Below, one piece after another: positions 26,594 to 35,819 of a stretch of DNA of 64,000 bases; position 1 is the first letter of the stretch; each line of letters starts with the position of its first letter. The stretch comes from Tepidibacter aestuarii (GTDB lineage: Bacteria > Bacillota > Clostridia > Peptostreptococcales > Peptostreptococcaceae). The DNA is taken from the NCBI RefSeq assembly GCF_934924865.1, contig NZ_OW235315.1:1240001-1304000 (forward strand), in the 5' to 3' direction. Below the pieces are notes generated by a model. That model made no database searches. It was not told the origin of the DNA and saw only the letters and a program-made list of their open reading frames with translations. The translations under genes were made by a program, and so were the position numbers.

Positions 26594-27583
26594 ATGAAAA
26601 AAACACTGAGTTTAATGCTGAGTTTAATCATGGCTTTAGTATTAACTGTAGGTTGTACAAGCACTGATGAAAAGGCAAAAAAAGAAAACGAACCTTTAGA
26701 TATTAAGGTTGTTACACCTGCTGGAACACCTACTCTTAGTATGATTAAAATGTTTAAGGAAAATCCATCAATAGGTGATAATGTAAGTGTCAGTTATGAA
26801 AGCGTAAAATCAACTGATCTTTTATCTTCGAAGATATTGTCTAAGGAAGGGGATATATTTATAGTACCAACCAATTTAGCAGCCAATTTATATAATAAAA
26901 ATTCTGGTTATAAGATAGCTGCATCTACTGTGTGGGGAACTTTTTATTTAGTTGGAAATGAAGAAATATCTAATTGGGAAGACCTTAAGGGAAAAGAGAT
27001 AGATATGATAGGAAGAGGATTAACTCCAGATGCTATATTTAGATATTTACTTACTCAAAATAATATAGATCCGGATAAAGATTTGAAATTAAATTATTTT
27101 GGAGGGGCTTCTGAACTTGCTACAAACTTTATATCAGGAAAAAGTAATTTATCATTAATGCCTGAGCCTATGCTTACTAAGGTTTTGGTGAAAAGAACTG
27201 ATAGTAAGGTTGTTATGGACTTACAAGAAAAGTGGGAAAAAGCCGCTAAGTTAAATACAAGCTATCCTCAAGCGTCTTTAATAGTTAGTGAAGAATTAAT
27301 AAACAATCATTCAGAGGTTGTTAAAAATTTTTTAAGTGAGTATGAAAAATCTATAAATTGGATTAATCAAAATCCTAGTGAAGCAGGAAAGTATTATGAA
27401 GAATTAGATATGGGTCTTAATAAGGTGATAGTAGAAAAATCAATTCAAAGATGTAATATAGATTATGTGAGTGCCAATGATGCAAAAGAGGCTATAGATA
27501 ATTATTTAAATGTGTTGTTTGAATACAATTCTAAGCTTGTCGGAGGTAAACTTGTAGATGAAGATTTCTATTACACAAAATAG
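26594..27583 (+). CDS. ABC transporter substrate-binding lipoprotein
   Basis: A 329-aa lipoprotein with lipobox LVLTVGC (Cys21) after a Lys-Lys signal peptide, then a two-lobe NMT1/SsuA-like binding fold (VTPAGTPTLSMIKMF, AASTVWGTFYLVG, GRGLTPDAIFRYLL, SLMPEPMLTKVL). It delivers the solute to the permease encoded next, with which the reading frame overlaps by 26 bp. The family binds aromatic, sulfonate, nitrate or thiamine-precursor ligands; which one is not evident. Confidence 0.92.
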   Translation: MKKTLSLMLSLIMALVLTVGCTSTDEKAKKENEPLDIKVVTPAGTPTLSMIKMFKENPSIGDNVSVSYESVKSTDLLSSKILSKEGDIFIVPTNLAANLYNKNSGYKIAASTVWGTFYLVGNEEISNWEDLKGKEIDMIGRGLTPDAIFRYLLTQNNIDPDKDLKLNYFGGASELATNFISGKSNLSLMPEPMLTKVLVKRTDSKVVMDLQEKWEKAAKLNTSYPQASLIVSEELINNHSEVVKNFLSEYEKSINWINQNPSEAGKYYEELDMGLNKVIVEKSIQRCNIDYVSANDAKEAIDNYLNVLFEYNSKLVGGKLVDEDFYYTK

Positions 27584-28334
27584 ATTGTATACGATGATTT
27601 CCATAGTATCTATTATAGTGCTATGGAAATTTCTTTCTATATGGGTAGACAATCCCATAATGATACCGTCACCTGAAAGTACTGTTATGGAATTTATAAA
27701 AATAATTAAGTCTAAAAATTTTACAATTACAGTACTGGCTACTTTGACTAGGGTAATAATTGGGTTTTCAATATCATTTATATCAGCATTAATTCTAGGG
27801 TTTTCATCTGGATTTTTTAAACCTGTATATTATTTGTTAAGACCTGTAATAATTATTCAAAAAGCAACACCAACAATGGCGATCATACTTCTTTCTATAA
27901 TATGGTTAAAGGCACAGTGGGCACCTATCTTAGTGGGATTTTTAATCATATTTCCTATTATATATTCTAATGTTATACAAGGAATTGAAAGTGTTGATAT
28001 AAAGCTTATAGAGATGGCTAGGGTTTATAAATTAAGTCAGTTAACTGTTATGAAGGATATATATATACCATCTATAAAATCTTCTTTAACATCTGTTGCA
28101 TCAGCTACTATAGGTCTTAATTTAAAGGTGATAATAGCAGCTGAGGTTTTGAGTCAACCCAATGTTTCTATTGGAACGAATTTCCAAATGGAAAAAGCGA
28201 ACTTAAATACCGCTGGAGTATTTGCATGGGCTCTAGTTAGTATAATTATTGCTGGAGGTTTTGATTTAGTAATAAGAGTATTTAAGAGCTATAACATAAA
28301 ACATAAAATAGACTGTTGCAAAAATTCTCATTAA
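27558..28334 (+). CDS. ABC transporter permease (nitrate/sulfonate/taurine type)
   Basis: A 258-aa membrane protein with about six helices. The EAA-type loop is VDIKLIEMARVYKLSQLTVM followed by DIYIPS, the contact site for the ATPase. The start overlaps the binding-protein gene by 26 bp, so a slightly later start is possible, but the first in-frame Met gives a normal TauC/SsuC-like N-terminus (TMISIVSIIVLWKFLSIWV). It is the last transporter gene; aminopeptidase P begins 32 bp later. Confidence 0.9.
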   Translation: MKISITQNRLYTMISIVSIIVLWKFLSIWVDNPIMIPSPESTVMEFIKIIKSKNFTITVLATLTRVIIGFSISFISALILGFSSGFFKPVYYLLRPVIIIQKATPTMAIILLSIIWLKAQWAPILVGFLIIFPIIYSNVIQGIESVDIKLIEMARVYKLSQLTVMKDIYIPSIKSSLTSVASATIGLNLKVIIAAEVLSQPNVSIGTNFQMEKANLNTAGVFAWALVSIIIAGGFDLVIRVFKSYNIKHKIDCCKNSH

Positions 28335-28366
28335 ATGGTAAGTTTGAAGGGAAAGGGGGACTCACT

Positions 28367-30160
28367 ATGAATATAGTAGATAGAGTAAATAAACTTAGAA
28401 AATTAATGAAGGAGCATAATATTGATGCTTACATAGTACCATCAGATGATAGCCATCAAAGTGAGTACGTAGGAGATTATTTTAAGTGCAGGGAATTTAT
28501 TTCTGGATTTACAGGTTCAGCTGGAACTGTAGTAGTAACTCAAGATGAAGCAGGTCTTTGGACTGATGGAAGATATTTCATACAAGCTGCTAATCAATTA
28601 GAAGGAAGTAAAATAAAATTATTCAAAATGGGTGAAGAAGGTGTCCCTAATGTAGAAGATTATTTATATGAATCTATGAAAAAAGAATCTACGTTGGGAT
28701 TTGATGGAAAAGTAGTGTCTGCCAAAGTAGGGGATGGATTAAAAGAGAAGTTAAGTGATAAAAATATTAAAATATCTTATGAATATGATTTGATTGATAA
28801 GGTATGGGATGATAGACCAAAATTATCAGATAAAAAGGCATTTTTACTAGATATGAAGTATGCAGGAGAGAGCAGTAGTTCTAAATTATCTAGATTAAGA
28901 GAAAATATGAAACAAAAGGATGTAACTACTCACATTATAGCTACATTAGAGGATATAGCGTGGCTATTGAATATAAGAGGCGATGATGTAAAGTACAATC
29001 CCGTAGTACTTTCTTATTGTATAGTTAGATTGGATGAAGCGTTTTTATTTGTTGATGAGAATAAATTAAATGATGAGATATTAAAAGAGTTAAATGATGT
29101 AAATATAAATATATTACCATATAATGCTGTTTATGAGTTCATAAAGAATATAGATGAGAATGAACGTGTATTACTAGATAAAGCAAATATTAATTATGCA
29201 ATTTTAAATAGCATACCTAAAGGTATAAAAATTATAAATGATTTCAACCCAATCATGTTCTTTAAAGCTAAAAAAAATGATATAGAATTAAAGAATATCA
29301 AAAATAGCCACATTAAAGATGGAGTAGCTTTTACAAAATTTATGTATTGGCTGAAAAATAATATTGGGAAAATAGATATAACAGAAATGAGTGCAACTGA
29401 GAAAATAGAAGAATTAAGAAGACAGCAGGATGGATTTATACAGCCAAGCTTTAGTACTATAGCAGGTTATAAAGAACATGCAGCTATGATGCACTATAGT
29501 GCTACAAAGGATACGGATTATAAACTTCAAAAAGAGCATTTGTTCTTGATAGATTCAGGTGGACATTATATTGATGGAACTACAGATATAACTAGGACTA
29601 TAGCGTTAGGTGATTTAAGTGATGAATTAAAAACACATTTTACTGCTGTTTTAAGAGGTATGATAAATTTATCTATGGCAAAGTTTTTATATGGTGTTAG
29701 GGGATATAATCTAGATATATTAGCTAGAACTCCTATATGGAATTTAGGCATAGATTATAAATGTGGAACAGGACATGGAGTAGGATATTTACTGAATATA
29801 CATGAGTCTCCTAATGGATTTAGATGGTATATAGCTCCTCATATATTTGACAGTGCAGTACTTGAAGAAGGAATGTTGACAACTAATGAACCTGGTATAT
29901 ACATAGAAGGCTCACATGGAATTAGGATAGAAAATGAGCTTATAGTTAAAAAGGCAGAGAAGAATGAGTCTGGACAATTTATGGAGTTTGAAGTAGCTAC
30001 ATTTGCACCTATAGATTTAGATGCTATAGATGTAGAACAGTTAAATAAAAGTGAGAGAGATTATTTAAATAAATATCACGAATTAGTGTACAACACTTTA
30101 TCGGATTATTTAGATGATGACGAAAGAAAATGGTTAAGAGAATATACCAAGAGTGTGTAA
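28367..30160 (+). CDS. Xaa-Pro aminopeptidase (M24B, long form)
   Basis: A 597-aa cytosolic metallopeptidase with two creatinase-like N-terminal domains (DAYIVPSDDSHQSEY, GFTGSAGTVVV) and a C-terminal pita-bread domain. The metal ligands are in DSGGHYIDGTTDITR, the GTGHGVG histidine, EPGIYIEGSHGIRIENE. It releases N-terminal residues next to proline. ATG 28367 follows AAAGGGGGA; TTG 28316, overlapping the permease, is not needed. It may be cotranscribed with the transporter. Confidence 0.95.
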   Translation: MNIVDRVNKLRKLMKEHNIDAYIVPSDDSHQSEYVGDYFKCREFISGFTGSAGTVVVTQDEAGLWTDGRYFIQAANQLEGSKIKLFKMGEEGVPNVEDYLYESMKKESTLGFDGKVVSAKVGDGLKEKLSDKNIKISYEYDLIDKVWDDRPKLSDKKAFLLDMKYAGESSSSKLSRLRENMKQKDVTTHIIATLEDIAWLLNIRGDDVKYNPVVLSYCIVRLDEAFLFVDENKLNDEILKELNDVNINILPYNAVYEFIKNIDENERVLLDKANINYAILNSIPKGIKIINDFNPIMFFKAKKNDIELKNIKNSHIKDGVAFTKFMYWLKNNIGKIDITEMSATEKIEELRRQQDGFIQPSFSTIAGYKEHAAMMHYSATKDTDYKLQKEHLFLIDSGGHYIDGTTDITRTIALGDLSDELKTHFTAVLRGMINLSMAKFLYGVRGYNLDILARTPIWNLGIDYKCGTGHGVGYLLNIHESPNGFRWYIAPHIFDSAVLEEGMLTTNEPGIYIEGSHGIRIENELIVKKAEKNESGQFMEFEVATFAPIDLDAIDVEQLNKSERDYLNKYHELVYNTLSDYLDDDERKWLREYTKSV

Positions 30161-30166
30161 TATATT

Positions 30167-30205
30167 AAAATACCCTGTACAAAATTGTTGTACGGGGTAT
30201 TTTAA
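30167..30205 (+). terminator. Terminator after aminopeptidase P
   Basis: AAAATACCCTGTACAA pairs with TTGTACGGGGTATTTT (one mismatch), ending in a short T-run. Confidence 0.8.
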
Positions 30206-30266
30206 TGTCTTACAAATAAGGTTAAATCATGATAAACTTTAAATGAATATAAAATTGGGGGGGATT

Positions 30267-31442
30267 ATGAAGACTTTTTTTGCTTTTTTAATTTCACTAT
30301 CTATGGCTTTCTCAAATCCGGTAGAGCAACCAAAAGATAATAAGGTTGTTTTAGGGAATGAAAGGTTAACAAGTGAATACAGTCAGTTAATAGATTCAAA
30401 AAATATAGGGGTTATAACTAATCAAACTGGGGTTGATAGTCTTGGTCAAAAAACTTATGAGAAGCTCTATAATTATGAAAATACTAATCTAGTAGGAATT
30501 TATACTCCGGAGCATGGACTAGATGGATTAACTCCAGCTGGTAAATATGTAAAATCATATACAGATCCGAATATGAATATTCCTGTATACAGTTTGTATG
30601 GGAAAACTAGAATGCCAAGTGAGGACATGCTTAAAGGTGTAGATGTTTTAGTTTTTGATATACAAGATATAGGATCTAGAACCTATACATATATTTCTAC
30701 TTTGAATTACTGCATGATAGCAGCTCAAAAGTACAACAAACAAATAATAGTTCTTGATAGACCAAATCCTATAGGGGCTAATAAGGTTGAAGGGTTTGTT
30801 CTTGAGGATAAGTATAAATCATTTGTTGGAATAGATAATCTTCCTATGTCACATGGAATGACTGCTGGAGAACTAGCTAAGTTTTTTAATAGAAATATTG
30901 GAGCTAATTTAACTGTTATACCTATGCTAAATTACAGTAGAGATATGATATATCAGGATACTAATTTGCCATGGGTTATGACTTCTCCTAATATACCTAC
31001 TATAGAATCTGCTTTTGGATATATGGCAACTGGTATTGGTGAAGGAACAGGAATAGGTCAAGGAGATAAGTTTACTTGGATAGGTGGAAAAGGGATAGAT
31101 AGTAATAAGTTTGCTGAACTCTTAAATAATTCAAACCTTGAAGGCATAGAGTTTATACCTGAGAATAAAGGGGACAAGGGTGGAGTAAGACTAAATGTAA
31201 CGGATTATCGTAAATTTAACCCTTGTAAGGTTGGTACATATGCTTTAACATATGCACATGATCTAACGAATTTTAAAGTTCCAAAGAGCGGTAAGTACAT
31301 AATTATGTTTGAAAAAATAATGGGAACTTCAAGATACGGTGAGATGCTTGAATTAGGATATACTCCTGAGAAGATAGTTAATTCTTATCAAGAGGATTTG
31401 AATATGTTTAAGGTGGAAAGAGAGAAATATTTAATTTATTAG
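30267..31442 (+). CDS. DUF1343 (NamZ/YbbC-like) exo-beta-N-acetylmuramidase, secreted
   Basis: A 391-aa exported protein with signal peptide MKTFFAFLISLSMAFS. DUF1343 signature blocks follow: NIGVITNQTGVD, GIYTPEHGLDG, DVLVFDIQDIGSRTYTYIST, VLDRPNPIG, PMSHGMTAGELA and GYMATGIGEGTG. Bacillus YbbC (NamZ) cleaves N-acetylmuramic acid from peptidoglycan fragments, so wall recycling is likely. The upstream ATG at 30243 lacks a ribosome site, while GGGGGGG sits 3 bases before ATG 30267; that spacing is short. Confidence 0.9.
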   Translation: MKTFFAFLISLSMAFSNPVEQPKDNKVVLGNERLTSEYSQLIDSKNIGVITNQTGVDSLGQKTYEKLYNYENTNLVGIYTPEHGLDGLTPAGKYVKSYTDPNMNIPVYSLYGKTRMPSEDMLKGVDVLVFDIQDIGSRTYTYISTLNYCMIAAQKYNKQIIVLDRPNPIGANKVEGFVLEDKYKSFVGIDNLPMSHGMTAGELAKFFNRNIGANLTVIPMLNYSRDMIYQDTNLPWVMTSPNIPTIESAFGYMATGIGEGTGIGQGDKFTWIGGKGIDSNKFAELLNNSNLEGIEFIPENKGDKGGVRLNVTDYRKFNPCKVGTYALTYAHDLTNFKVPKSGKYIIMFEKIMGTSRYGEMLELGYTPEKIVNSYQEDLNMFKVEREKYLIY

Positions 31443-31472
31443 AATAAATTCATTATACAGGGGGACAAAAAA

Positions 31473-31661
31473 ATGAATGAATCATTTGTTAGTGTTGATA
31501 TTGATTTCATATTTCAACTTATAAACACAATATTTTTAATTGGTATTTTGTTTTTGATTTTTTACTTTATTTTTAGACTGCCTAAAAAAATTAAAAGTAT
31601 GTCACAAAGAATGAGTGCGATTGAAGAGGATTTAAAAAATATTAAGGATAAGTTAAATTAA
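31473..31661 (+). CDS. Small single-span membrane protein (62 aa)
   Basis: After a short N-terminal segment comes one membrane helix (about residues 14-34, INTIFLIGILFLIFYFIF), then a basic stop (RLPKKIK) and a short coiled coil (MSAIEEDLKNIKDKL). GGGGG lies 8 bases before the ATG. It follows the NamZ-like gene by 30 bp and precedes a terminator. Such small membrane coiled-coil proteins are common in Clostridia without known role. Confidence 0.78.
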   Translation: MNESFVSVDIDFIFQLINTIFLIGILFLIFYFIFRLPKKIKSMSQRMSAIEEDLKNIKDKLN

Positions 31662-31674
31662 AGACTATATTGAA

Positions 31675-31720
31675 AAATAAAATCTTTGCCTATCTAATAA
31701 ATAGGTAAGGATTTTATTTC
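31675..31720 (+). terminator. Terminator after the small membrane protein gene
   Basis: AAATAAAATCTTTGCCTAT pairs with ATAGGTAAGGATTTTATTT (two imperfect positions). The core ATAGGTAAGGATTT recurs in the terminator at 42123. Confidence 0.75.
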
Positions 31721-31895
31721 TATTATGTATGAAATGGTTTGATTGTTAAAAAATAAAAATTGTATATCTATAAAAGCACATGTTGCGTATTGAAAAAGGA
31801 TTTATTTTTAAAATGTCGAAATTTATATAAATATAGATAAATAGCTAAATTAAGGTAGAAATATATATAATTGACACATAGATAGGTGATCATAT

Positions 31896-33800
31896 ATGAA
31901 AAAAATAAAATTTACTAGTAAAGTCAGAGTGAAAATAACATTTGCTATGATTTTGTGTTCTTTAATTACTGCATTATTGATAAGTAGCATAAGTGTATTC
32001 ATTAATTATAAATTCACCAAAAGAGAAATTTATGAAAAATTAACATTACTTTCACAAAGTCATTCTAATGATTTTAATAGTGATCTGAAATCGATTGAAA
32101 ACTCTGTAGATATAATTAGCCAGTATATTAGTGCAACGTTTGACATGGATGAATTTAATAAAAAGCATGATTATTATATAAACGAATATGAACAAAATAT
32201 GAACTTGATAATAAAAAAAGTTGCACAGATTTCAAATAAAGATGAAGGGATAAATATAAAGAGTGGAATAGAAGCGATTTATTTTACTTTTAATCCAGAA
32301 CTTACAGAAGATGTACATGAGATTTGGTATGCTGATAAAGAAGGAAATGGAGTTTTAGAAAAATTAGATTCAGATTCAGATCCAAATGACCCATATATAG
32401 AATGGTTTTACCCTGAAAACAAAGAAATGAATTGGTACTATGATCCTATAAAGAAGAAAAAAGGTATATGGATCGAGCCTTATGATGAAACTGATTTAGG
32501 AATAAATATAATTTCCTATACAAAAGCAATATTTAAAGACAATATTTTACTTGGGGTTGTAGGTATAGATATTAATACAAATCAAATGAGAAATACTATC
32601 AAAAACATAAAAATATACGATAGTGGATATGCTTTTTTGATGAATGAAAATCATAATTTTTTAATTCATTCTAATTTTGATATAAATGATAACTTGAAAT
32701 TAGTACATAAAGGGAAAATGAAATTTTTATCAGAAGAAATAAACAAAGAAGATTCAGGTGTTATAGAATATAAACGAAATAAAAAAGGTGAAATATTAGG
32801 TTATTCTTATTTGAATAATAATTGGATTTTAGCCTTTGTAGTACCAACGAGTGAAGTTTATTCATCAATGAATATACAAATAATTTTGACTATCATAATA
32901 GTATTTTTATCAATTTGTATGGTTATTTTGATAGCGTTATATATAGGAAAAACAATTTCAAAACCTATTTTAAAAATAACATATTTAATTAAAAACACAT
33001 CTAATTTTAATTTTGATGATGATACTTGTTTAAACAATTTAATTGAAAATAAAGATGAAATAGGTGTAATGGCAAAAGAAGTATTTAATATGAGAAAAAT
33101 ATTAAAAGAAACAGGTGTTCATAAAGCTGCTAGAGTTCAGATGAGATATTTACAAAAAGAATTTCCACTCTATAATAAAGCTAATATGGGTGTACTATAT
33201 GTTCCAGCGAAAACAGTTAGTGGTGATTTTTATCATATAGAAGTTATAGATGATGATTTTGTTGTAGGGGTAATGTGTGATGTAAGTGGAAAAGGTGTTA
33301 GTGCAGCACTTAGTACATCCGCTTTTAATGTTTTATTTCACGAAGCTATATTAGATAATCAAAATCCTATTGATATACTAAATGATTTAAACAAAAGAGT
33401 AGATGAATTTTTTGAACAAACATATATTGCAGCTTGTTGCTTTAGTTTGGACTTTAAAAATAATATAGCAAATATAGCTGGAGCGGGGATAAGTCAATTT
33501 ATGTATGCTTCAGATAAAGAATATTGTCAACAAAAAATAGTTAAAGGTCCATTTTTAGGAATGTTTGAAGACAGTAAATTTGATCAAGATATAATTCAGT
33601 TTAAGTCAGGTGATAAATTTTATTTTTTCACAGATGGTTTGGATTTTATAGTAGACAATGAAAAAATAAACAAAGATTTAATTGAAATGGTTAATAGTAG
33701 TGACCGAATAAACTTTTTAAAGGATAACTTAGAATCTATACAAGCTGATAATAGGTTTATAGTAGATGATTGTACTTTAATTGAAATTGAAATAAAGTGA
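31896..33800 (+). CDS. Membrane PP2C (SpoIIE/RsbU-type) phosphatase with Cache sensor
   Basis: A 634-aa protein: TM1 at about residues 12-35, an extracellular double-Cache-like domain (GYAFLMNENHNFLIHSNFD, YSYLNNNWILAFVVP), TM2 at about 328-350 and a HAMP-like linker. The C-terminal PP2C domain starts with LQKEFPLYNKANMGVLYVPA; the metal Asp residues are in KTVSGDFYHIE, CDVSGKGVSAAL, FTDGLDFI and DDCTL. It should dephosphorylate a STAS protein such as the one at 37826. It heads a partner-switching cluster. TGTCGAA at 31814 resembles a Spo0A box. Confidence 0.93.
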   Translation: MKKIKFTSKVRVKITFAMILCSLITALLISSISVFINYKFTKREIYEKLTLLSQSHSNDFNSDLKSIENSVDIISQYISATFDMDEFNKKHDYYINEYEQNMNLIIKKVAQISNKDEGINIKSGIEAIYFTFNPELTEDVHEIWYADKEGNGVLEKLDSDSDPNDPYIEWFYPENKEMNWYYDPIKKKKGIWIEPYDETDLGINIISYTKAIFKDNILLGVVGIDINTNQMRNTIKNIKIYDSGYAFLMNENHNFLIHSNFDINDNLKLVHKGKMKFLSEEINKEDSGVIEYKRNKKGEILGYSYLNNNWILAFVVPTSEVYSSMNIQIILTIIIVFLSICMVILIALYIGKTISKPILKITYLIKNTSNFNFDDDTCLNNLIENKDEIGVMAKEVFNMRKILKETGVHKAARVQMRYLQKEFPLYNKANMGVLYVPAKTVSGDFYHIEVIDDDFVVGVMCDVSGKGVSAALSTSAFNVLFHEAILDNQNPIDILNDLNKRVDEFFEQTYIAACCFSLDFKNNIANIAGAGISQFMYASDKEYCQQKIVKGPFLGMFEDSKFDQDIIQFKSGDKFYFFTDGLDFIVDNEKINKDLIEMVNSSDRINFLKDNLESIQADNRFIVDDCTLIEIEIK

Positions 33801-33934
33801 ATACTGCATATTTTTTTGATTATTCACGCGAATTATAAAAAAATATGAAGAATTATGCTATAATACAAAATGATGGTATTTTTTAGAAAAGATAAGACAT
33901 AAACTGTTTAATTTATATAGGAGATGAGCATAGT

Positions 33935-35371
33935 TTGAATTTAGAAAGAGTGTTAAATGGTATTAGAGATATTATAGCTGAAAATGATTTGAATTTAGAA
34001 AGAGTATTAAATGGAATCGAAGATATTATAGGTGTATATAAGCCTGATAATACAATTTTGTTTTATAATGAAGCGGGGTGTGATTTCTTTAAAAAAAGTT
34101 ATAAAGAAGTTAAGGGTAAAAAATGTTATGTGATGCGTAATAGAAATAAAAAATGTACTAATTGTCTTTGTGAAGAAGCAATTAAAACTAAGCGAATAAC
34201 ACAGGGAGAAAAATATATTCCAGAAATCAATAAATACATAGAATATAGATACAATCCTGTATTAGATAATTCAGGAAAAGTGATATTTATTGTTGAACAA
34301 TTAAGGGATGTTACCGAGGAAAAAAGTCTTGAGAATATACTTAAAGAAAGTGAAGAAAGATATAGACAAATTGTTGATATATCTCCAGATGCTATAATTA
34401 TTACGGTAGATGGAGAGCTTGTTTTAGCAAATAAAGAGGCTTTGAAATACCATAATAATCTTATTGGAAAAAGTATATATAAATATTCTCCTGATTTTGC
34501 AAAAACTATGTATACAAGAATGAATCAAATATTAAAAAATAAAATAAAAAAGACTACATTTGATTATAAAATTGTTCTTAGCGATAATAAAAAAATAGAT
34601 GTAGAAATATGTTCGAGCTATTTAGTATATAAAGGTAAACCAGCTATTCTTTCTATTATTAGAGATATTACAGAAAGAAAAAGAGAATTAAATTCTGCTG
34701 CCAAGATACAAAAGGAGCTTTTAAAAAAGCCATTTCCTCTTATGGATAAAGCACATATGGAGACTCTTTATATACCATCAAAAACAGTTAGTGGAGATTT
34801 TTTTTATACCCACAAAGTAAATGAAGATTTAATTGTTGGAATAATTGGAGATGTAAGTGGCAAAGGAGTTACAGCTGCTCTTAACATATCTGCATTTAAT
34901 GTGTTGTTTAATGAAGAAGTATTGATTAATGATGATCCTTCTAAAATAGTAAAGAGTTTAAATAAAAAGGTAGCTAAGTATTTAGGTGAAAGGTACATAG
35001 CAGTATGCTGTTTTAGTTTTGATTTTAAAAAGAAGGAAGCGAAGATAGTAGGTGCTGGAATTAATCAATTTATATATCATGATGATAAATGTAATATTAA
35101 AAACAGAATTGTTAGAGGTCCATTTCTAGGTATGTTTGAAGATAGTGAATTTGATGAAAAGATAATTAATTTTAAATCAGGTAATAAATTTTATTTTTTT
35201 ACAGATGGTTTGGACTTTATATTTGATAATGATGAAATAAAAGAGCGATATTTTAAAAGTAGTACAATAACTGAATTAAAGAAGCGAATTGAAAGTGATT
35301 TGAAAAATATGTTAACTGATGTAGATGGAATAAAAGATGATTGTACATTACTTGCATTAGAAATAAAATAG
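33935..35371 (+). CDS. Cytosolic PAS-PP2C (RsbU-type) phosphatase
   Basis: A 478-aa protein starting at TTG 33935 behind TAGGAGATG. The first 54 nt are tandemly duplicated, giving LNLERVLNGIRDII then LNLERVLNGIEDII. Two PAS domains follow: the first carries a Cys cluster (KKCYVMRNRNKKCTNCLC), the second is at about 145-240. The PP2C domain closely resembles that of the upstream gene (KTVSGDFFYTHKV, DVSGKGVTAALN, FTDGLDFIFDN, DDCTLLALE), so the two are paralogues. TATAAT lies at 33859. It ends 18 bp before the HATPase gene. Confidence 0.92.
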   Translation: MNLERVLNGIRDIIAENDLNLERVLNGIEDIIGVYKPDNTILFYNEAGCDFFKKSYKEVKGKKCYVMRNRNKKCTNCLCEEAIKTKRITQGEKYIPEINKYIEYRYNPVLDNSGKVIFIVEQLRDVTEEKSLENILKESEERYRQIVDISPDAIIITVDGELVLANKEALKYHNNLIGKSIYKYSPDFAKTMYTRMNQILKNKIKKTTFDYKIVLSDNKKIDVEICSSYLVYKGKPAILSIIRDITERKRELNSAAKIQKELLKKPFPLMDKAHMETLYIPSKTVSGDFFYTHKVNEDLIVGIIGDVSGKGVTAALNISAFNVLFNEEVLINDDPSKIVKSLNKKVAKYLGERYIAVCCFSFDFKKKEAKIVGAGINQFIYHDDKCNIKNRIVRGPFLGMFEDSEFDEKIINFKSGNKFYFFTDGLDFIFDNDEIKERYFKSSTITELKKRIESDLKNMLTDVDGIKDDCTLLALEIK

Positions 35372-35389
35372 AGTGAGGTGAGATTTAGT

Positions 35390-35782
35390 GTGAGAATAAA
35401 ACAAAATGAATTCATTTTATATGGATTAGATAATTATAAACAGGTTATTGATAATGTTATTAATGACCTAGATATTTTAAATGATTGTTTTGACATTAAA
35501 TTACTACTTACAGAAGCTTTAACAAATGCTTTTAAGCACGGAAATAATAGTGATAATGATAAACCTATATATTTAAGATATATTTGCAATGATATAAATA
35601 TACAATTTGAAATAGAGGACTGTGGGAATGACTTCAAAAGCTTAAGCATTCCAAATGAATTATCATATGAAAACTTATTGAGTGATTGTGGAAGAGGCTT
35701 ATTTCTTATAAATTGTATTGCAGATAAAATTGAATTTAAAGGTAATAGATTAGTTATACAAAAATATTTAAGTGTTATATAA
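35390..35782 (+). CDS. Anti-sigma-factor-type serine kinase (RsbW/SpoIIAB-like HATPase)
   Basis: A 130-aa GHKL ATPase. The N box is LLTEALTNAFKHGNN, G1 is EDCGNDF (Gly of DxGxG replaced in part), and G2 is GRGLFLINCIAD. Such proteins phosphorylate STAS antagonists and bind a sigma factor or another output. The start is taken as GTG 35390, with AGGTGAG 5 bases upstream. No sigma gene is adjacent. It sits between PP2C phosphatases and the chemoreceptor-STAS pair, completing a phosphatase-kinase-antagonist set. Confidence 0.9.
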   Translation: MRIKQNEFILYGLDNYKQVIDNVINDLDILNDCFDIKLLLTEALTNAFKHGNNSDNDKPIYLRYICNDINIQFEIEDCGNDFKSLSIPNELSYENLLSDCGRGLFLINCIADKIEFKGNRLVIQKYLSVI

Positions 35783-35819
35783 CTAAAAAATGATACTAAT
35801 TAGTAAATGGAGGATAATA

